Part shown: positions 38,714 through 60,250 of the stretch, piece by piece | Layout of the letters: every line of letters begins with the position of its first letter | How positions within the stretch are numbered: the stretch's first letter is position 1 | Source: Mesostigma viride | Taxonomy: Eukaryota > Streptophyta > Mesostigmatophyceae > Mesostigmatales > Mesostigmataceae | Length of the DNA stretch: 64,000 nt | Direction: 5' to 3' | Assembly (NCBI GenBank): GCA_009746045.1 | Contig: RPFO01000038.1 | Location: 473,596-537,595 of the forward strand | Made by a program: the position numbers and the translations under genes | Notes under the pieces: model-generated | What the model saw: only the letters and a program-made list of their open reading frames with translations | Told to the model about the DNA's origin: nothing | The model's database searches: none

Positions 38714-40150
38714 CTATCCCGGGGGAGCCCGGGGGGGCTTCCACAGTTTCTTGTTGACATAGAGGTCCCCGCCCCGCCAGTACACTTGGGGCTTCTCGGG
38801 GTTGGTCTTGTGGCGGATGTAGTCGGGCCACTGATCGCGGCGTTAATTGCTGCTGCTGGGCTGGCGTCAGGTCGTCGTCAAGCGATCGACCAGCAGGAGG
38901 TGTCCACCAGCTTCTTGCGGCGAGAGAGGAACCGAACTCGGGCTGTGATGTCGGCTGAAGGTGAGGACCACTGGAGGGGGCCCAGCCTTGGCCCGTGGAT
39001 GGGGCAGGCGGTATAGGCGCCCTGCAGTATCGCACCTGGCAGCTGCATGCACGCCAAGAGCTGTTTCTTCAGCTCGTCGAGAAGAGAGTCTGGGGTCTCC
39101 TCCGGCGGCATGTGGAAGCGCCTGAGGATGACCCGGCAGCGGCAACGGTCGCGGTCAGCGGCCTCGCGGCGCGTGTCTTCCAGCTCCTGGAGCTTGGTGG
39201 TGATGGCGGTCGTGGTAGAGGATGCCTGGCTCTAGCAGGTCCGCCCAGGAGGCGCGAGTCGAGGGGTCATCGCTAGCCCTACCAGCAGGTTGGGCGGCGA
39301 TGGTGGCCGTTCGCTCGGCGATCTTGGGGACCTGCGTGGCCAGGGCCCAGGGCGTCTACCTTGGCAGCAACTGCCTCAAGTTTCACGGTGCCTTGGCCCA
39401 CTCGGCCTTCCACTGACCTGGTAATGGCGGGTGGTCACATGCAGTGGCTGTGGCCTCGGAAACTTTGGTGGCAATGTGCTCTTGCGTAGCAGTAGACTGA
39501 GGCTGGAGCTTAAGGGCGCCTAGCTCTGGCTTCAATGTTGTTGACCTTGGCCGAGAGATTGTTGAGTGCATGGGCCGTCAGGCGCGTTCAGGGCGGCCGG
39601 CGAGCTGCTCAGCCATCGGCGCCAGCTGCTCCGCCACTGCAGCTCGGATGGAGTCCGTGCATACTGGGGGAGGTGCTGCTCTGCGGGGCTGCTGCAGCTG
39701 CTGTGGCTGCCCGTCTGCGCTCGATCATGCAGGAGGCTCCTGAGGCCAGCGTAGCCAATCTGGGTGATGTCCTGGCCCCTGGGCGTCGCAGCGCAGGTAG
39801 CTGCACATGATGACTGCCTTCAAGTACGCCTCCGGTTCTTGAAGCAGCCATTCCCAGGCGAGCTTGGTGACCTTGTCGCCAGGGGTAGGCCGGAAAAGTT
39901 CGTCATGGCGGGCCAGGAACTTGATAACATCGTCACATTGTTCCTTCGTGCTCAAGCGCAAAGATTTCCAAGATGCAAAAATCCCGCTGCAGGCCGGCGC
40001 CCAAGCGGCGGACATCCCATTTGCATGGTATGGGAAGTTCGGGTTTTCTTGGGAATGGGCGACGAATTGGCGTAGAGCACTGCGTCGAGGGAGGCAGACC
40101 GGGGGGGAGAGCTTCGATCAGCGCGAAAAGGTTGGCGTCCGCAGGAGTTG
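38714..40150 (-). pseudogene. LINE ORF1-like protein, frameshifted
   Basis: Several minus-strand frames read as one degenerate protein: a segment with FLARHDELFRPTPGDKVTKL near 39.9 kb, a low-complexity middle, PPEETPDSLLDELKKQLLA and ARVRFLSRRKKLVDTSCWSI near 38.9–39.1 kb, and the ending DQWPDYIRHKTNPEK, YWRGGDLYVNKKLW, stop at 38716–38714. The last part resembles the C-terminal domain of L1-type ORF1 proteins (basic RFLSRRKK block, then an RG-D-L strand). At least two frame changes are needed. It lies head to head with the reverse transcriptase at 40445–41938. Confidence 0.45.
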
Positions 40151-40235
40151 ATGTCGCACGTGCTGCTGGCGACGGGAATGCTGACAGCAGCGCTCGGTTT
40201 GTTTGTCAAGGCTGCATTTTGGTGGCATTTGCAAA

Positions 40236-40366
40236 ATACTGCGTTACAGCCGTAATTAACCGATTAGTACTAGCAGATGCGTCTTGAAAAGACGCATCTG
40301 ATGCCAGTAGCCTGACTGAATTTGGGGCTCAGACGCAAAAGTTCTGAGCTCCGCCGTCAGCCATGT
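40236..40366. repeat. Dispersed repeat, copy 2
   Basis: Relative of 15566–15695. It contains a perfect hairpin with 11-bp arms (AGATGCGTCTT, loop GAA, AAGACGCATCT) at about 40276–40300, and a second, weaker one (GCTCAGA / TCTGAGC). It sits between the two head-to-head LINE segments. Confidence 0.8.
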
Positions 40367-40444
40367 CCGCTCGTGGCTCGTGGCTCGTGATTCCGGGGCT
40401 CACAGGCTCTGCTGAGAAGCCAATGATGCCCTAGCCATTAATGT

Positions 40445-41938
40445 TTAGCCATGATGATCAACCCCGCTGGTCGGCCCACTTGGCGACCCGTCTGACATGC
40501 CTCCTTTCACCTCTCGCGAGGTCACGGAGGCGCGGTCCAGCGCCTGCGTTATGACGCAGCCACCGGCTCTGACGAGATTCCAGGCTGCCGCAGTTGCAAA
40601 ACTTGCAGCCGAATTCGAGGACACAGGTGTTATGCTGCTCTTCCGAGACATCTGCAACCGCCTTCTGCTGTCGTCGCAACCACCTCCAGCGGCCTGGCAA
40701 CACAGTTTTCGCACGATGCTGTACAAGAACAAGGGGTCGCCTGCCGACCCCGGCAACTACAGAGGGGTGTGCATCCAAAGTGCCCCCCTCAAGCTTCTTA
40801 TGCGGCTCATCCTGAACCGCCTGCGCACGGCCCTGGACGGTCACCTCAGCGAGACCCAGCACGGCTTCCGTTCAGGTCGCAACACGGTACAGCCGCTCTT
40901 AGCTACTCGCCGACTGGTGGAGGAACTGCAACGCCAATTCAGCCTGCATGGTGAGTCCCCTTTGCACCTTGTGCTGGTGCATGGACTTCATCAAAGCCTT
41001 CGATTCGGTTTTCTGGCCTGCGCTTTGGGACATCCTCGAGCTGTTCCGGATCCCCCGCCCCCTGATTGCTGTCATCCGCAACCTGTATGAAGGGTCCACC
41101 ACTTCGGTGCGCACTTCTTACGGGACCACGCCACCATGCCCTTTACAGAATGGTGTGTGGCAGGGCTGCGTGCTGTCGCCCTACCTGTTCATTATTGTGG
41201 TCGAATACGTAATAATTCAGGCGCGCAAGCGATTTGCCCGCATCAATCGTGGGTAGGGAACCAGGGGTGCAGGTTGCTAACAAATTCTGGCATGGCGGAG
41301 CGGACACGGAGATTCGGCTGGCAGACATCATCTACGCAGACGACACCACCCTCTTCGAGGATGTACTGGGCACATGCAGACATGGCTTGACTGCCTGGCT
41401 ATCGAGGCTCGGGCAGTGGGGCTTGAGGTCAGCAAGAAGACAGAGGCCCTGGCGGTTGGGCTCACCCACTCACCGCCACCCCTCTATCTCCTCGACGGCT
41501 CTCTTGAGTCCTGTATCGGGACCCGGCGTCAAGCTGCTGGGCAGCCTGCTCCCCAGCTGTGAGGTCGATGTGGACCATCGCATCTCCCTCGCCTGGCACG
41601 CTTTACGCCAGTACCGGGCCCTGTGGCGCAAGCGCCTGGGCAAGATCGAGAAACAGGACCTGTTCAAGGTCCTCGTCCTTCCTGTTCTCACGTATGGGGC
41701 CGAGACCTGGACCCTCACCGCCGACCTGGCCCGCAAGCTGGACGGCGCGGTCACCACCATGCTGCGTTCCATTTTCAGAGTAGGATATGCTGCTCATGTC
41801 CGCAGTGAGGACCTGTACCAGGGCATGCCATATATCACCAGCACCATTAAGCAGCGGCGCCTGCTGTCGCGTTTGCGTGCCATATCATCCTGGACTGGTC
41901 ATTACCGCTACTTGGAATGCATCCACTATCAGCAGTAA
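40445..41938 (+). pseudogene. Non-LTR retrotransposon reverse transcriptase, frameshifted
   Basis: Three overlapping frames make one RT domain: 40497–41090, 40948–41256 and 41234–41938. Motifs in order are YKNKGSPADPGNYRGVCI, the GFRSGRNT block, motif A DFIKAFDSVFW with its Asp, motif B NGVWQGCVLSPYLF, and the catalytic YADD at 41332–41343. A thumb-like segment LTYGAETWTLTADLARKLD follows. Two frame changes and the absence of an endonuclease domain upstream make it a dead, 5'-truncated copy. Its C-terminal tail reappears at 43012–43265 after about 1.07 kb of unrelated sequence. Confidence 0.88.
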
Positions 41939-43011
41939 TCATGTGTGAGATATGCCACCTGGAGAATGAGAATGAAAGGTGCGGTCCTTTATGGCACCGC
42001 CACCTTCATGACAGGCAATCCGGCCCAACCAGCCGATTCTTGAGACCATGCTTTATCATTAAAGCAACCAAAAGACATTTCAATTCCAATGAGATACATG
42101 ACGAATTACAAAGAGTGTCGAGTTGTAATGTTGTAGTTATAAGAGCAGCTGTGAGGTCCCTTGGTTGACGCCACTGCAGGCCCCTTGTGGCGGCAGTGCG
42201 CGTGTGTTCCCGACCTAGTTCCTACTGGCATTCTTGCCAACGACGACCAGGGTGCCCGAAGGCCCTGTCCCTTGTCTCGTTCTCAGTCTTACACACATTC
42301 TTAACAAAACCAATACATTGTCATATCCGTCAGTCCATCCTCATGGCAACTGACTGCATGCAACCACTCACGGGGGCTGCTCCGGGCTGCTCGAACTATT
42401 TCACCCCATGAAGACAACAAACCAGTTGTGAGGGATAGAAACGGACGAACAACGACCACCATTGTTCGTTGCTCATCCTTCTATACTGCTCAAAGCTCAA
42501 GCCTGGCGGCTGGCGCCACTAGCGCCACTTTAGACATCAGCCAATCATAACATTGTCTAATTTCCGACAAGCTAAACTTCAAGCTTTATCTGTCAAGCGA
42601 ACACAAATATACAAGGGCAAATCTATCGGCTATGCCAGGCACCGCCTGGGGCTTCCTTGCATTTGTGTCTGGTGTCCCACGTTGAAATCCTGAAATTGCA
42701 CATCTGCTCAGTGCCTCGCCGGCTTGCTGCGTACCAGCATTCGGCAAACTGCCCTTGTGACGAATGTCAGTGAAATTCAGGTCCGCCCAAAAGTTCCGTC
42801 AGCAAATTCAGCGGACTTGGCGCGTGAGTACAATTGAGATCCGCGGCGTCAGTACCGGGCCGCGGTATACCTAGCAACCCGCACAAGGCTGCGGACGTCA
42901 GAATTACGCTAAAATCTGAATTGCGGACGTGATAGATCACGGACGCGACACTGCAGCTAGTAGGGCACCTAGCTCGCACCAACCAGGTAGACACCTCACG
43001 TGGCTCCCCCG
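41939..43011. other. Unexplained insert within the LINE
   Basis: This sequence separates the RT frame from its apparent C-terminal tail. I see no coding region. Fragments near 42770–42830 (CAAAAGTTCCGTCAGC) echo the dispersed repeat at 40236–40366. Confidence 0.4.
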
Positions 43012-43265
43012 CAGGACTGCGACCAGCTCAGCCTGGCCGGCACCTCCTGACGTGGGCCGGGCCCCCTGATGTTAGACGCCGCAAGGCCCGCACCTTCAAA
43101 GAACAGCTAGTAGAGGACATGGGGGGCCTAGGCCTCTCCGTGATTTGGAAGAAGATGATGGACAAGGCCAAGTGGGCCCAGGTCATAGAGGACAACGAGC
43201 CCCCCCCTGTTGGGAAGCGCCCGCGTGTGCAAACCCGTGGGAGGCACGCCAGACAGCTCCCCTAG
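43012..43265 (+). pseudogene. C-terminal tail of the LINE polymerase
   Basis: An open frame with KARTFKEQLVEDM, LSVIWKKMMDKAKWAQVIED and a basic end, stopping at 43263–43265. A Trp-rich, Lys-rich end after an RT is typical of this class of element. It is followed by a short CATC repeat and the element terminus at 43397–43424. Confidence 0.6.
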
Positions 43266-43396
43266 GGCATCGCTCGGCTGTCTAGATAGATGTTGTAGTT
43301 AGGATGCTGTTAGATAGATGTCGTAGGTAGCTGATGTAGATCTGAGATTAGACCGGTAGGACTGTTTGCACCCATCCATCCATCCATCGGGGTTAA

Positions 43397-43424
43397 TGCT
43401 CCGTGACTCCCCAACGGGAGCACG
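43397..43424 (+). repeat. LINE-type terminal sequence, right copy
   Basis: Exact reverse complement of 37911–37938, preceded by (CATC)n and followed by an AT-rich tail with TTAATTAATTAA. This is the presumed 3' end of the plus-strand element. Confidence 0.8.
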
Positions 43425-43851
43425 AGTCTAATTTTAATTAATTAATGATGATCAAGATTCGACACCCTAATGTCCGCACCTTAGGCGCTGAAATACATAG
43501 TGGTGCAGGTACGCTTTGTGCACCCGGAGCAGATGTAGTTTACACCCTACCCTTGCAGGGGCCAGGGAGTGAATGCGGTGTTCAAACTTAGCTGGGACCA
43601 CTAGATCGGGCAGCAAAGTTCTGCTGTGTGTAACTAGTTCATGGCAGGTTTACCCAGCTTTCTAGGAATGTCCTTAAGGGGTCAGGCCAGGCCAGGTTAT
43701 GCATGCCGCCCTGCATGGTACGTTGGCCAAGCCGCTGGGGGTTAGGGTTTAACCCGTGGCCAGACCGAGGACGGTGTCTACCTGACTGGTGCGAGCATGA
43801 TGTCCTACGACGAAGGCTATCCTACGCTCCCTAATAATAAAAATAATATTA

Positions 43852-44271
43852 AGCACGTGACTGCGTCACGTGGGTGCCAATACAGAGTAAAGGAACCTTC
43901 AACAATCAACCCTATATGCACAACGAGGGCGCCCCCTAGCTTCTCTCACTGCCGCAAGTGGGCACTGGGCAGGACGTACAGAGCGCTCTCTCCACACTGA
44001 TGCTGCATGGTGCCGGGGCGCGACACTGTGGGTGCAATACAACCAGTGCAATACCATCAAAGAGACAACCAGCAATACCATAGACCTGTAGGCTGGCGCA
44101 TAGCTGATAGCTTATACTATGCTACAAAGGTGAGGTGCATGGGCTCAAGACGTCGGCTAAGTAAGGCGCAAGCTGATGGCCACAAGGTGCCAGAGCTAAT
44201 TGAAGGTACTATAACGCTGGGCGCTAATATCATTCCAAGTGCTGAAAATTCGCCGAAGCTATCCCATAATC
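43852..44271. repeat. Direct repeat of 390–420 bp, right copy
   Basis: Partner of 38292–38679. The hairpin CACGTGACTGCGTCACGTG is at 43854–43872. Shared internal strings include GCACAAGG-free blocks such as GGCGCAAGCTGATGGCCAC and TGCCAGAGCTAATTGAAGG. Confidence 0.85.
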
Positions 44272-45303
44272 AGTGCTGATATTATCATGCAGTAATGTAG
44301 CTGGTGCATGACACACGAATCCAGCTCCATGGCTCCAGTGACAGCACGGCGGCCCGGTGCCAAGGCCCAAGGTTCATGCCACAAAGTCTCCTTGATAGTC
44401 AATGACATGCAACAAAGAACATGACTATTCAATTACGATAAATAGTCTCACCAATAATTGTTTCACTTAAGAATACTCAATTATTAATTGAGACCACTAT
44501 TGTGCCAATGAAATACTTGCATGCTTTGGAAATTGCCACTTTTCGCAATTTCTCTCCCAGGCTGCTGACCACAAGGCGGATTCAAATGGCAAACAGGCAT
44601 ACTGCCTTTCGATCGTGTTGGAAGCTGAGACGGGCTTATAACAACCAGGGGCAAAAGCAGAATCGCGCTGCTTTCTGTTCCCTATGCCTCGGAACCGATT
44701 TCAGAGCCACATCCGACACCGTTTGATGATTGCAGTTACATGATGTGAACCGGAAATGCTGGATGTCCCCCTTCAGCACCAATATACTCCTGGCTGCACC
44801 ACCCCACTTATTACTTGGGGCTGACAAGCTTACGTAGCTGGCATCTAAGCCAGAGCACGGTTAACGACAAACCGACTACGTAGCATACGTTAAGGGTCCA
44901 GGTGACATGCCTCCCTTTTTGTCAAGATCACCTTGGCCGAGAAACAAACCATCCCCTTCGGTCGTAGGTCCTGCTGACCGCAAAGGGAGTACCTTAGTAA
45001 TGAACATGGTGCTTTAAAGTGCTCAAAGTTTGTAGAACCTATTCACCTGGAGCATGACCGCCCCTAACCATCCATGCAGAAGAGGCGGCTCCTCAAATAT
45101 ATACAGGTAACCAGCATTCGGGCACCCCACCCCCGGACGCTAGTGCTGCATCTCCTTCATAAGAACGGTAGCCAGAAGAATATGGAACCGACGTGACAGG
45201 ATGGGGCTGCTCCTAACAGTTGTTTCACGCGAAGGCAATGGCATATCTGCTTTCTGGCGCGTCAGCATAGAGCAAGCGGCTCTTGTGTTACTCGCACCAG
45301 CCT
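44272..45303. other. No recognised gene
   Basis: AT-richer sequence between the retroelement island and the 3' end of the cyclic-nucleotide-binding gene. It probably includes that gene's 3' UTR, but no boundary can be fixed. Confidence 0.4.
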
Positions 45304-54503
<9,200 letters not shown>

Positions 54504-57500
54504 CTCGACCGCGACGTCGTGGGAAGTACTGGAGGATGCGGGGAGCGTTGCATAGGTGTCGGGGAAAAAGAGTGGCACATAAACTTCAATTTATTTTTCA
54601 CAAGGCACATTACTACATACAGAGGCCACATTATTACAAGCCTCAAAACTTGTATGAAGGCATCCACCTCAACTGCCAATGCCGTGGAAGTACTGTATGT
54701 GTGGGGGGGGGGGATGCTAAGGTACGGCTGAAAAGAGGGCTATTATAGGCATTACTGCCATGTCATGGAAGCACCGCGCGGTCGGACAGGGGCCGACCAG
54801 AGGGGAGGATACAAGGGGCAAGAATATCTCATGGGCACATAATGATCACTATAATAACGATGATGATAATGATTAGCTTCAATATAATAAATAGTAAGTA
54901 AAATGTACAGTAGGCCCGCGGGGTGATGGGCATGAAAGTACTGGGCGTGTAAAAGGGAGAGTGTTTGCATAGGGAGAAGGGTGGAGGAAGGGGAGGGAAA
55001 GAGATAGAAAAGTAACTGATAGGCAGTTTGAATATCAAATATTTAATGCATAATTGTAAAGCTATTAACCCTCTTTCAAAAATATAAAGTAGTAAATAAA
55101 CCTGCCATGGTTGATAAAACATCATAAGTATGCAAGTACTGTAATAGAAAACCGATAGTAGTTGGATAGTCCGGATGACGCCGAGTTGCTATCTGCGACT
55201 GCCAAGACCTGGGCGAGTGAGTCGCGCCATGCCTTCGCGGTGAAGTAATGCGGTGGAAAAGTACCTGGCATCCGGTACTCAAGTGGCAAATGGCCTTCAG
55301 TGCATGGCCTCGCGCACAGTTTACTAATTTACGTAGAAACCCTCATAATAGTCCCCATGGTTGATTAACACCAAAGATCATAGGTTGATAAAACCATCAA
55401 AGCATGTATATATAAACCTCATAAAAGACCCCATGGTTTATAAACCAGAGTCATGGTTGAATAACAATCAAAAAGCATGGTATATATAAAAACCTCATAA
55501 GTAAGAGCCCCATGGTTGATAAACCAGAAGTCCATGGTTGGATAAACCATCAAAAGGCATGTATATATAACCCTCATAAGTAAAGAACCACCATGGTTGA
55601 ATAAACCAGAGGTATACACTGTAACAATGCCTCCATCATCATCCTACGAAACCGTGCTCTTACGTCAGCGCCCAGGGTGGCAACGCCAAGCAGCAGCGCG
55701 GTTATCAAGGTACATATTTTTACCAAAGCCCGTCGCCTCCATCTGTTGCAAAGCCATGCCTTACATTGTCGCCAGAGTTTGCAAGCGCCAGCAGCAGCGC
55801 TGTGCCCCACAGCCCACCCTCCATGGCCTTTTTGAAGCGCGCTCAACGCTATCGCTTGCCCTCCAGCAGCAGCGCCCTGCACACGCACTGGCCCGCCGGC
55901 CTGCTAGCCGCACAAAATAAACACAGGGGCATCACGGCGCGCAAATGGGGACAAGGGCGCCCTTTCTGGACGAATTTGAGGCCAATCCAGGCAATTTAAG
56001 GGCAAACAACTTCCACGTTAGGCATCGCCGTGCATCATCGAGGGTTATCTCACGACGCCGTCTACGCGATGTCAATTAATGCGCCCAACTGGAGACAAGG
56101 GCATTTCCACCGATGAAGACCAGGGCAAACACCGCCGAGGTATGGTCCACGACGGCAAACGTAACATTTGAGCGAGCCAAGGAAACGTGGCGGATACCAG
56201 GCGCCGCAACGTGCCTTGTTAGCCAATCACACAATACACTATGTGATGGCATTGGTGACTAGCTTGTTTGTTTTTACGGGCATGCTGTCCAAAAGAATAA
56301 TCACAGTACCAGGTGCCAACGGTGTGGTAAGACATCACCTATTGTGGGGGCTGCATGCCTACAAACAGGGTACTACATTCGACGTCAGGCCTAAGGGACA
56401 GGTTATAGTTTCTTTTATGTTTCTATCTTCATTTAGGCTTCTACTTTCATTAAAAGCTTATCATCATAATTAACCATTGTATTTCTCCCAAACGGTCACC
56501 GCTCTATACTTAATGCTAGGCTACTGCCTTGTTTATAAACTTATCATCGTATCTACTCTTGTCATTTCTCCAAACGTTCACCTTGCATGGCGGTCCGCGC
56601 CACCTGGTCCCCTCGACACCTCCCCCGCGGCACGCTCCGCGCTGATAGCGCACCGCCGCATCGTCCACATGGCCGCGCTCCGAGCGGTCCTGCGCCTGCG
56701 TGCGGCTGCGGTGGGCCTGCCAGGTGCTCCGCAGCCCGCCTCCACGCCCTTGTCGGAGCCCTGCTGGCAACACGTCGCGTCACGAATGAAACAAAGTTCA
56801 TTCATTACCTAGTACAAAATCTCCGCCTCCACCCGCTGCTGTCGGAGCCCTGCTTACATAAATAAAGAAAAAACACAACAACAATCAAACTCTCCTTGTC
56901 TCATGAAACTCTTCTTTTCTCGTGAGCAGCTGAATGCTCTAGCCCCCGCCCTGGTGGGTAAACATTAGCAAAGAACACAAACAACGTAGAAGAAAAAAGA
57001 TTTATACACATGTCAAAAAAAAGACAAGTTTTAAGGCACTTGTCCCGCGCCTGCTGGCACATGGCATTGCCACGGTGAAAAGAAGAAGAACCTTTAGCAG
57101 CACCACCACCGCGCCAAGTACCTCCTGTCCCTATTCAACCCTCCCCACCCCTATTCACCCCCCATCCCCATCCAAACCACCTTCTCGGTCCTTCTTGAAC
57201 ACGCGCCACACCCAATCCTTCCCCCATCCCAGGGAGCGCGCAGGCTCCCGTTAATTCCCCGCGCGCATCGCACGTCCAGAACACATCCACAACAGCTGCG
57301 CCGAGTCTGGCCGTGGGCAATGCCGGGTGACCCCCAGCTCTGGCAACTTGCCGCCATGGTCCCCACTAATTTCCAGCACCGACTCCCGACCGGCCGAGGA
57401 GAGAGGTCCCTGGGGGGAACCACAACCTGAGTGCCCTTCCCCTCCCCAACCCAGCGAACCCAGACCGAGGCAAGGGGGCCTTGCCAGAATTATCTCCACC

Positions 57501-57760
57501 GAACAGGCCCCCCTCCAGACAGTCCCACCACTCGCGCCCGGCCCACCCTCCTGTCCGCTAGATTACGAGCACCGACCCAAACAGCGGATGCCAAGCAGAG
57601 CCCGAGTTGGACTCCCGCCGCCCCCCTGGCGTCCCCCGTGCCAGCACATCTCCAAGGGGACCAGTTCCACTGGTGAATGGTCGCCGTCGGAGGCCACCAC
57701 CAGGCACCCTCCATTTCCAATAAGGATTGTGGCGACAAAGCCAGCCGCGCTGCCTGCCTC
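54504..57760. other. No recognised gene; repeats at 55.34–55.61 kb
   Basis: AT-rich intergenic sequence. At 55340–55615, units with CCATGGTTGATAAACCA and CATGTATATATAAACCTCAT recur with length jitter. A GC-rich patch at 56580–56850 contains the repeated phrase TGTCGGAGCCCTGCT. I cannot assign a product to any frame here. Confidence 0.5.
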
Positions 57761-60250
57761 CCCGCGAAGCAGCCCCCGGTAGATGATCGCAACAAGCCCA
57801 ACCGTAAACCAAAACGAGGCGATGCCACAGGGGGGAGCCGCCCGAGGGTGCCCGCAGCGCCCCTCAAACCGTCGTGGGTGCCTGCCAGGGGCCGAGGGAG
57901 GAGGCGCCTGGCCCGGAACGGCCGGGCTGCATCCGGGGACGCGGATGTCGCCGCATAGTGACCCCGGCGGCGTCATTAGTGACCCCCCCCAAGACTGCTT
58001 GCTTTGCTCGGTCTGTCCACTGCTGGGGATTTGTAGGGTTGCTTTGTTGCTGCCATCCCGACTGACTTGCCTGAACCACCCTGTGGGAGGCCACCTTGCT
58101 GCGGTTGCAATGCTTCTTGCCAGGCTTGCTGCTGTGGTTGCCTGCGGACTGCTGCCATGTACTGCTGACTGCCTTGGTTGTCTATGTGGCTGCTGCTGCG
58201 GCTGCTGTTGCTTGCTTGCCTAGTCCTGGCCCTTGAATGAAACTGCTGCCACCTACCTGCTAAGCTGCTGTTTAGCGGGGGCCAGGCGGCTGCTTCTTCA
58301 TATCCCAACTGCGACGGCGCCTTTTGCGTTACCCTCCGACTGTGCTGCTGGTCATTAGGCACCGGTGTGCGTATGGTCATATGAACAACCCCCCTATTTC
58401 CCTCTTTTATGCTTCTGCTTGCTGTCTTGGCCTCCTGTATGGTGGCAGTTACCGTACCTGCTGCTTTGCGCATCCACGCGCCCAGTGGGCGCCAGCACCC
58501 CTGGAACATATTTTCCCCCTGGCCCCAGTACTGGCTGTCATAGCCCGCATAACTGCGCTTGGGCGTGGTCACCATAGCCACCCCCTGGCCACGTACTGGC
58601 CCTGGTCACTATAGCCGCAGAGGGCACCCGCCTGCGTATCTGCCAGCCCCCTGTCCGCGGCCTCGTATTGCTGCGTCTGCTGCCACTGGGCGTAGTCCTG
58701 CGCGAATAGGCCGGTTGCGGTAATTCCATGTTTGCTGCTGGCTATGTGGCTGGCTGGTGGGTATAAAACTACTTCGCCATCTGCTCCATGCCAGCCACCT
58801 GTCCCTGCCCATTACCGCCGCCCTTCCCCCCGTGCCATACTCTTGGCCTTGCGGGCATCCCCAATATCCCTGCCCCTGTCTCCCTGGCCTTCCTCCCGGG
58901 ATACCCTCTTTCCGCAGCACCCGTCCGTCATAACCTTTTTCTTACCTGCCCCTTCCCATGCCTGTTGGTGGGTAATCTCAGAACCCGCTGCTGGGATTCC
59001 CCGGTGCGGCCGCAGGCCCTGCTTGCGGTGCTGCTTATCGTGTCACCACTAGATTTTGGCTGCCACATCACCAACCCTGGTCCGCAGGAGCCGGTTGACC
59101 ACCAGCGCCAGCGCCAGCATAATACCGCCGTTACTGCTGCCAGCGGCAACGGTTGGCTGCCGCCCACCTTTGCTCTCGGCCTCCTGCAGCAGCACCCGTA
59201 CTGCTGTCCGCCGCATCCCCCCTGCTGATATCTCGCACCCGCCGAGCATATCTCATTACCCCGCCTGGTAGAAACCGTAGCCCCCCCGGTGCTTGCTTTT
59301 GCCTGCCTGTGCACCGTTAATCTCTGCCACATATTCTGCACCATATCGCCTGGCCCTGATATCCTCCCGCCCCGCTGGCCCACTGCTCCCGTCACCTCTC
59401 CCCAGCGTCCCCCCCCACGCTGCCGCCCCACCATCATACCCGCCTGGCCCATATTCGCCCCCCCTTCGAATACGCCGGCTGGGCAAAGCGCCCTGCGGGT
59501 CGTACGCCCTGCCCCTGGGCGTAACCATCTCCTGGTCTATTACCCCAAGGTAATACCTTTTCGCCTGCGAGTAGTACCCCTGTCTTCATAGTAACTCCTT
59601 GTCTATAATAAGCGAGACGTCCACATACCCTGCTCGGGCACATACGCCTCTCTGGTGAGGGTAGGCTGATGCAGATCCCCCCGAAGCAGCAGCAGCAGCG
59701 TTTTCGCTTCTGGTGCCTGGCACTAGCGCCGCCAGGTCCGTGAGGGAATCGCGGCCTTCGCCGCCAGGGTACCCCTGCGAAGGGGCCATCCTGTTGGGGA
59801 ATATTGTCCCTTGTCTTTACCTTCAGCCTGCTGCTGGCATACCTGTGTTTGCGCTTGTTGTTGTTTGCTGCTTCTGGCTTGCTGCTGCTGCGCTCCACTA
59901 AGCTGCTGCTGCTGTTTGCTTGCTGCTTGCTGTTCGGCCCTTTTTGTCCCTCTGCTACCTGCTCCCACTGCTGCCTCGGACAGGTCATTCAAACACCTTA
60001 GCATCCCCTGTCGTCGTCGCCTCCCAAGGAGCTGTACAGAGGTGCCCCTGGGCGACCGCCCGCCGCCTCTGCCGGCACTGCTCTACGGGTCCATCCGGGG
60101 GGGCAGCTCCTGGAGAATTTGCTACCTGGCCTCCGTTGTCACCTGGATTGGGCGCTTTCGGGTCTGGCATGCACCCTTCATCCTGCAGGGACGCCCCTGC
60201 CGCAGCATCACCGTTTACCATGGAGCTCCGCCGGCGTTCATCCACCTGAA
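57760..60250 (-). other. Coding-like Gln/Gly/Tyr/Arg-rich low-complexity region
   Basis: Minus-strand frames read as one low-complexity protein that keeps changing frame: Gln-rich blocks (59.72–60.0 kb and 58.0–58.4 kb), Gly/Tyr/Arg-rich blocks such as GGEYGPGGYDGG near 59.4 kb, and FAQDYAQWQQTQQY near 58.7 kb. The composition is like prion-like or RGG-type RNA-binding proteins. No folded domain is recognised, and no single frame is long enough. It may be a real gene damaged by assembly indels, a pseudogene, or a compositional accident. Confidence 0.35.

Noticed and set aside
37911-43424. Simple twin-priming inversion of one LINE
   Set aside because: Twin priming would leave one 3' terminus, but the same terminal sequence is present at both outer ends.
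38292-44271. LTR retrotransposon with the direct repeats as LTRs
   Set aside because: The repeats lack TG...CA ends, and the internal polymerase is of non-LTR type with no gag-protease-integrase.
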